This document shows positions 5,875 to 7,070 of a DNA stretch of 7,070 bases, piece after piece. Under the pieces are notes generated by a model. The model was not told the DNA's origin and did no database searches. It was given only the letters and a program-made list of their open reading frames with translations. Position numbers and translations under genes: made by a program. The stretch's first letter is position 1. Every line of letters begins with the position of its first letter. This DNA is from Brevundimonas sp. UBA4609 (GTDB lineage Bacteria > Pseudomonadota > Alphaproteobacteria > Caulobacterales > Caulobacteraceae): positions 1-7,070 of the forward strand of contig DGIZ01000098.1 of NCBI GenBank assembly GCA_002386585.1, read 5' to 3'.

Positions 5875-5903
5875 CACATGGCCCCGACGGAACCAACTGT
5901 CAA
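5875..5903 (-). promoter_or_regulatory. Candidate fdxA promoter
   Basis: A perfect TTGACA (5903 to 5898) occurs on the minus strand. TTGACAG, 14 bases, then GCCATGTG (5882 to 5875) partly fits the Caulobacter GCTANAWC -10 form; the classical hexamer 17 bases away (CATGTG) is poor. Transcription would begin about 35-40 bases before ATG 5831, which also argues against the longer frame from 5921. Confidence 0.45.
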
Positions 5904-5986
5904 CCGAAGGCGCTGTTGCAAAGCTGTTCAGGCTCGACGGCGCCGGGCCGCGCTTCATCTTCGTGACGCCGGATCACCATCCGCTC

Positions 5987-5991
5987 GGAGG
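5987..5991 (+). promoter_or_regulatory. Shine-Dalgarno site of the YceI gene
   Basis: GGAGG lies 9 bases before ATG 6001. It selects this start over the in-frame ATG at 5830, which would overlap fdxA. Confidence 0.75.
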
Positions 5992-6000
5992 CCTGTCCCC

Positions 6001-6651
6001 ATGCGTTTCAACCAAGGTTTCATCACCCATTCCGCCATCGGCCGCATCGGCGCGGCCAGTCTGGCCTTGAGCCTTCTGGCCGGCGGCGCGGTCGTCGCCC
6101 AGGCCGCCCTGACCAGGATTCCGTCCGAGGTCCAGTCCGGCGACTACAAGCTGGATCCCGAGCACGGCAAGATCACCTGGTCCGTCGATCACCTGGGCTT
6201 CTCCACCTATGTCGGCCAGTTCGTGAACGTTCAGGCCGAGCTGAGGCTGGACCCCGCCAACCCGTCCGCCAGCACCCTGACCGCGACCATTCCCTTGACG
6301 GACGTGGCGTCGAATTCGGACGGGTTGAACCGTCATCTGCAGACGGCGGACTTCTTCGACACCGCCAACCACCCGGTCGCGACCTTCCGATCGACCCGGA
6401 TCGTGGTCGACGCCGACGACCGCGACGAGGCCACGGTCCATGGCGACCTGACCCTGCGCGGCGTCACGCGTCCCGTGGTCATGGAGGTCGAGTTCAACCA
6501 GGCCGGCCCTACGCGCGGCGGCTACAAGGCCGGCTTCGACGGCGAGGCGACGATCAAGCGGTCCGACTTCGGCATCACCTTCGGCCTGCCGGCCCTGGGC
6601 GACGAGGTGAAGCTGCACATCGAGGGCGAGTTCGTGAGGGCGGCGGGCTAG
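6001..6651 (+). CDS. yceI: Exported YceI-family (polyisoprenoid-binding-like) protein
   Basis: 216 residues. A signal peptide (hydrophobic GAASLALSLLAGGAVV, likely cleavage after AQA, residue 35) directs it to the periplasm. The rest is one YceI lipocalin-like beta-barrel: YKLDPEHGKITWSVDHLGFS (about 47-66), TATIPLTDVASNSDGLNRHL, FFDTANHPVATFRSTRI, HGDLTLRGVTRPVVMEVEF, and the closing RSDFGITFGLPALGDEVKL. Family members bind long-chain isoprenoids or similar amphiphiles, some with a stress role; the ligand here is unknown. It is divergent from fdxA, with about 170 bases between. It ends convergent with the S4 gene, the two TAG stops sharing CTAG at 6648-6651. No clear promoter boxes are seen upstream. 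The symbol denotes the family, not proven orthology to E. coli yceI. Confidence 0.92.
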   Translation: MRFNQGFITHSAIGRIGAASLALSLLAGGAVVAQAALTRIPSEVQSGDYKLDPEHGKITWSVDHLGFSTYVGQFVNVQAELRLDPANPSASTLTATIPLTDVASNSDGLNRHLQTADFFDTANHPVATFRSTRIVVDADDRDEATVHGDLTLRGVTRPVVMEVEFNQAGPTRGGYKAGFDGEATIKRSDFGITFGLPALGDEVKLHIEGEFVRAAG

Positions 6652-6932
6652 TTCGCCGTGTCCAGCGGCTCATAAAGCGCGCGGGCTTCCTCGGCAGGTC
6701 CGCGCCGTTCGCCCATCTGCACCACGCGGACGGCGATCAGCCGCCCGCCCTGGGCGAACATCACCTCGTCGCCGGGATGGACGCTGCGGCTGGGTTTGTC
6801 GAGGCGGGTCTGGGCGCCGTTGTGCGTCAGGCGGATGGCGCCTTTCTCGACCATGGCGGCAGCCAGGCTGCGGGTCTTGGCGAAGCGCGCCCGCCACAGC
6901 CAGACGTCGATGCGGCAGCTCTCCAGGCTCAT
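6648..6932 (-). CDS. S4-domain RNA-binding protein (Hsp15/HslR-like)
   Basis: 94 residues. The S4 domain spans about 7-65: CRIDVWLWRARFAKTRSLAA, MVEKGAIRL, then KPSRSVHPGDEVMFA, the usual R(I/L)DxWLW opening and GD turn. Short S4 proteins of this sort (E. coli Hsp15) bind stalled 50S subunits carrying peptidyl-tRNA; alphaproteobacterial versions next to the helicase are less well studied. The stretch after about residue 75 (ERRGPAEEARALYEP) is basic to acidic and is typical of these short proteins. ATG 6932 overlaps the helicase stop by ATGA, so translation is probably coupled; no strong separate Shine-Dalgarno site is seen. Confidence 0.9.
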   Translation of the reverse strand: MSLESCRIDVWLWRARFAKTRSLAAAMVEKGAIRLTHNGAQTRLDKPSRSVHPGDEVMFAQGGRLIAVRVVQMGERRGPAEEARALYEPLDTAN

Positions 6933-7070
6933 TCAGCGGCCTTGCCGCCCGTCGCCCGCCGAGGACGCCGACGAGGCCTGCGCGCCGTCTTGGGCTTGGC
7001 GGCGGGGCGCACGGGCTGCGTCAGTTGGGCCAGGGCGGCGAAGGGGGAATCCTTGGGTGGCGGCGTCGAC
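6929..7070 (-). CDS. Putative superfamily 2 helicase, C-terminal tail (start outside window)
   Basis: Read from 7069 on the minus strand, the frame gives 46 residues ending at TGA 6931-6929. It contains KDSPFAALAQLTQPV and then a very basic tail (KPKTARRPRRRPRRA ... GGKAAE). The (D)SPFAxLxxL element followed by a Lys/Arg-rich end is what I associate with the C-terminus of the alphaproteobacterial DEAD/DEAH (MgpS/Suv3-like) helicase encoded just before the S4 protein. No helicase motif itself is in the window, so the call rests on the tail and the context. The basic tail could bind nucleic acid. It overlaps the S4 start by four bases. Confidence 0.6.
   Translation of the reverse strand, partial: STPPPKDSPFAALAQLTQPVRPAAKPKTARRPRRRPRRATGGKAAE

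Noticed and set aside
5832..5921. 30-residue N-terminal extension of FdxA from 5921
   Set aside because: Ferredoxin homology starts exactly at MTYIVTDAC (5831), and the extension covers the promoter candidate at 5875-5903.
5830..6000. N-terminal extension of the YceI protein from ATG 5830
   Set aside because: It would put 57 residues in front of the signal peptide and overlap the fdxA start. ATG 6001 has GGAGG 9 bases upstream.
5974..6618. 214-codon minus-strand open frame opposite yceI
   Set aside because: The YceI family sequence is clear on the other strand, and this frame is Gly/Val/Arg-rich shadow sequence.
6933..7070. Reading the window's last bases in the frame from 7070, ending TGA 6935-6933
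   Set aside because: That frame gives an unstructured Arg/Ala/Gly product. The frame from 7069 gives KDSPFAALAQL and the ATGA overlap, both expected for the helicase tail.

Overview
The window is high-GC DNA, roughly two-thirds G+C by eye. Its gene content points to an alphaproteobacterium of the Caulobacterales, probably a Brevundimonas-like member of the Caulobacteraceae. This rests on the C4-type 5-aminolevulinate synthase, the CdnL-type CarD protein, the 7Fe ferredoxin FdxA, the S4-protein/helicase pair, and promoter candidates of the TTGAC plus degenerate -10 type. The genus is inferred from gene content and protein flavour, not from any search.

Left part (1-2560): the 3' end of hemA (+) meets a secreted M1-family metallopeptidase gene (-) with only 3 bases between the stop codons. 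Upstream of the peptidase, on the same strand, is rpmB (ribosomal protein L28). It has a good promoter (TTGACG, 17 bases, CTATAC), a clear Shine-Dalgarno site and an intrinsic terminator that separates it from the peptidase. The peptidase appears to start at TTG.

Middle part (2560-4620): a short intergenic stretch with a repeat-like hairpin precedes a small exported DUF3617-type protein (+) that ends in its own terminator. Facing it on the minus strand is a benzoate/H+ symporter of the BenE family. It is broken by a single-base frameshift and an in-frame TGA, so it reads as a recent pseudogene.

Right part (4589-7070): this is the conserved housekeeping block helicase - S4 RNA-binding protein - fdxA - carD, all on the minus strand. 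A plus-strand gene for an exported YceI-family protein sits between the S4 gene and fdxA. The helicase (only its C-terminus is in the window) and the S4 gene overlap by ATGA. The S4 gene and yceI end inside the same CTAG. The 306-base fdxA-carD interval is the most structured non-coding DNA here: an AT-rich promoter candidate, a GC-rich hairpin, and interleaved complementary segments ending in a U-run, which look like an attenuator or terminator in the carD leader.

Most of the window is ordinary chromosomal housekeeping DNA. I see no mobile element, CRISPR array, tRNA or rRNA, and no clear new system. The points most worth following up are the carD leader and the doubly broken benE.
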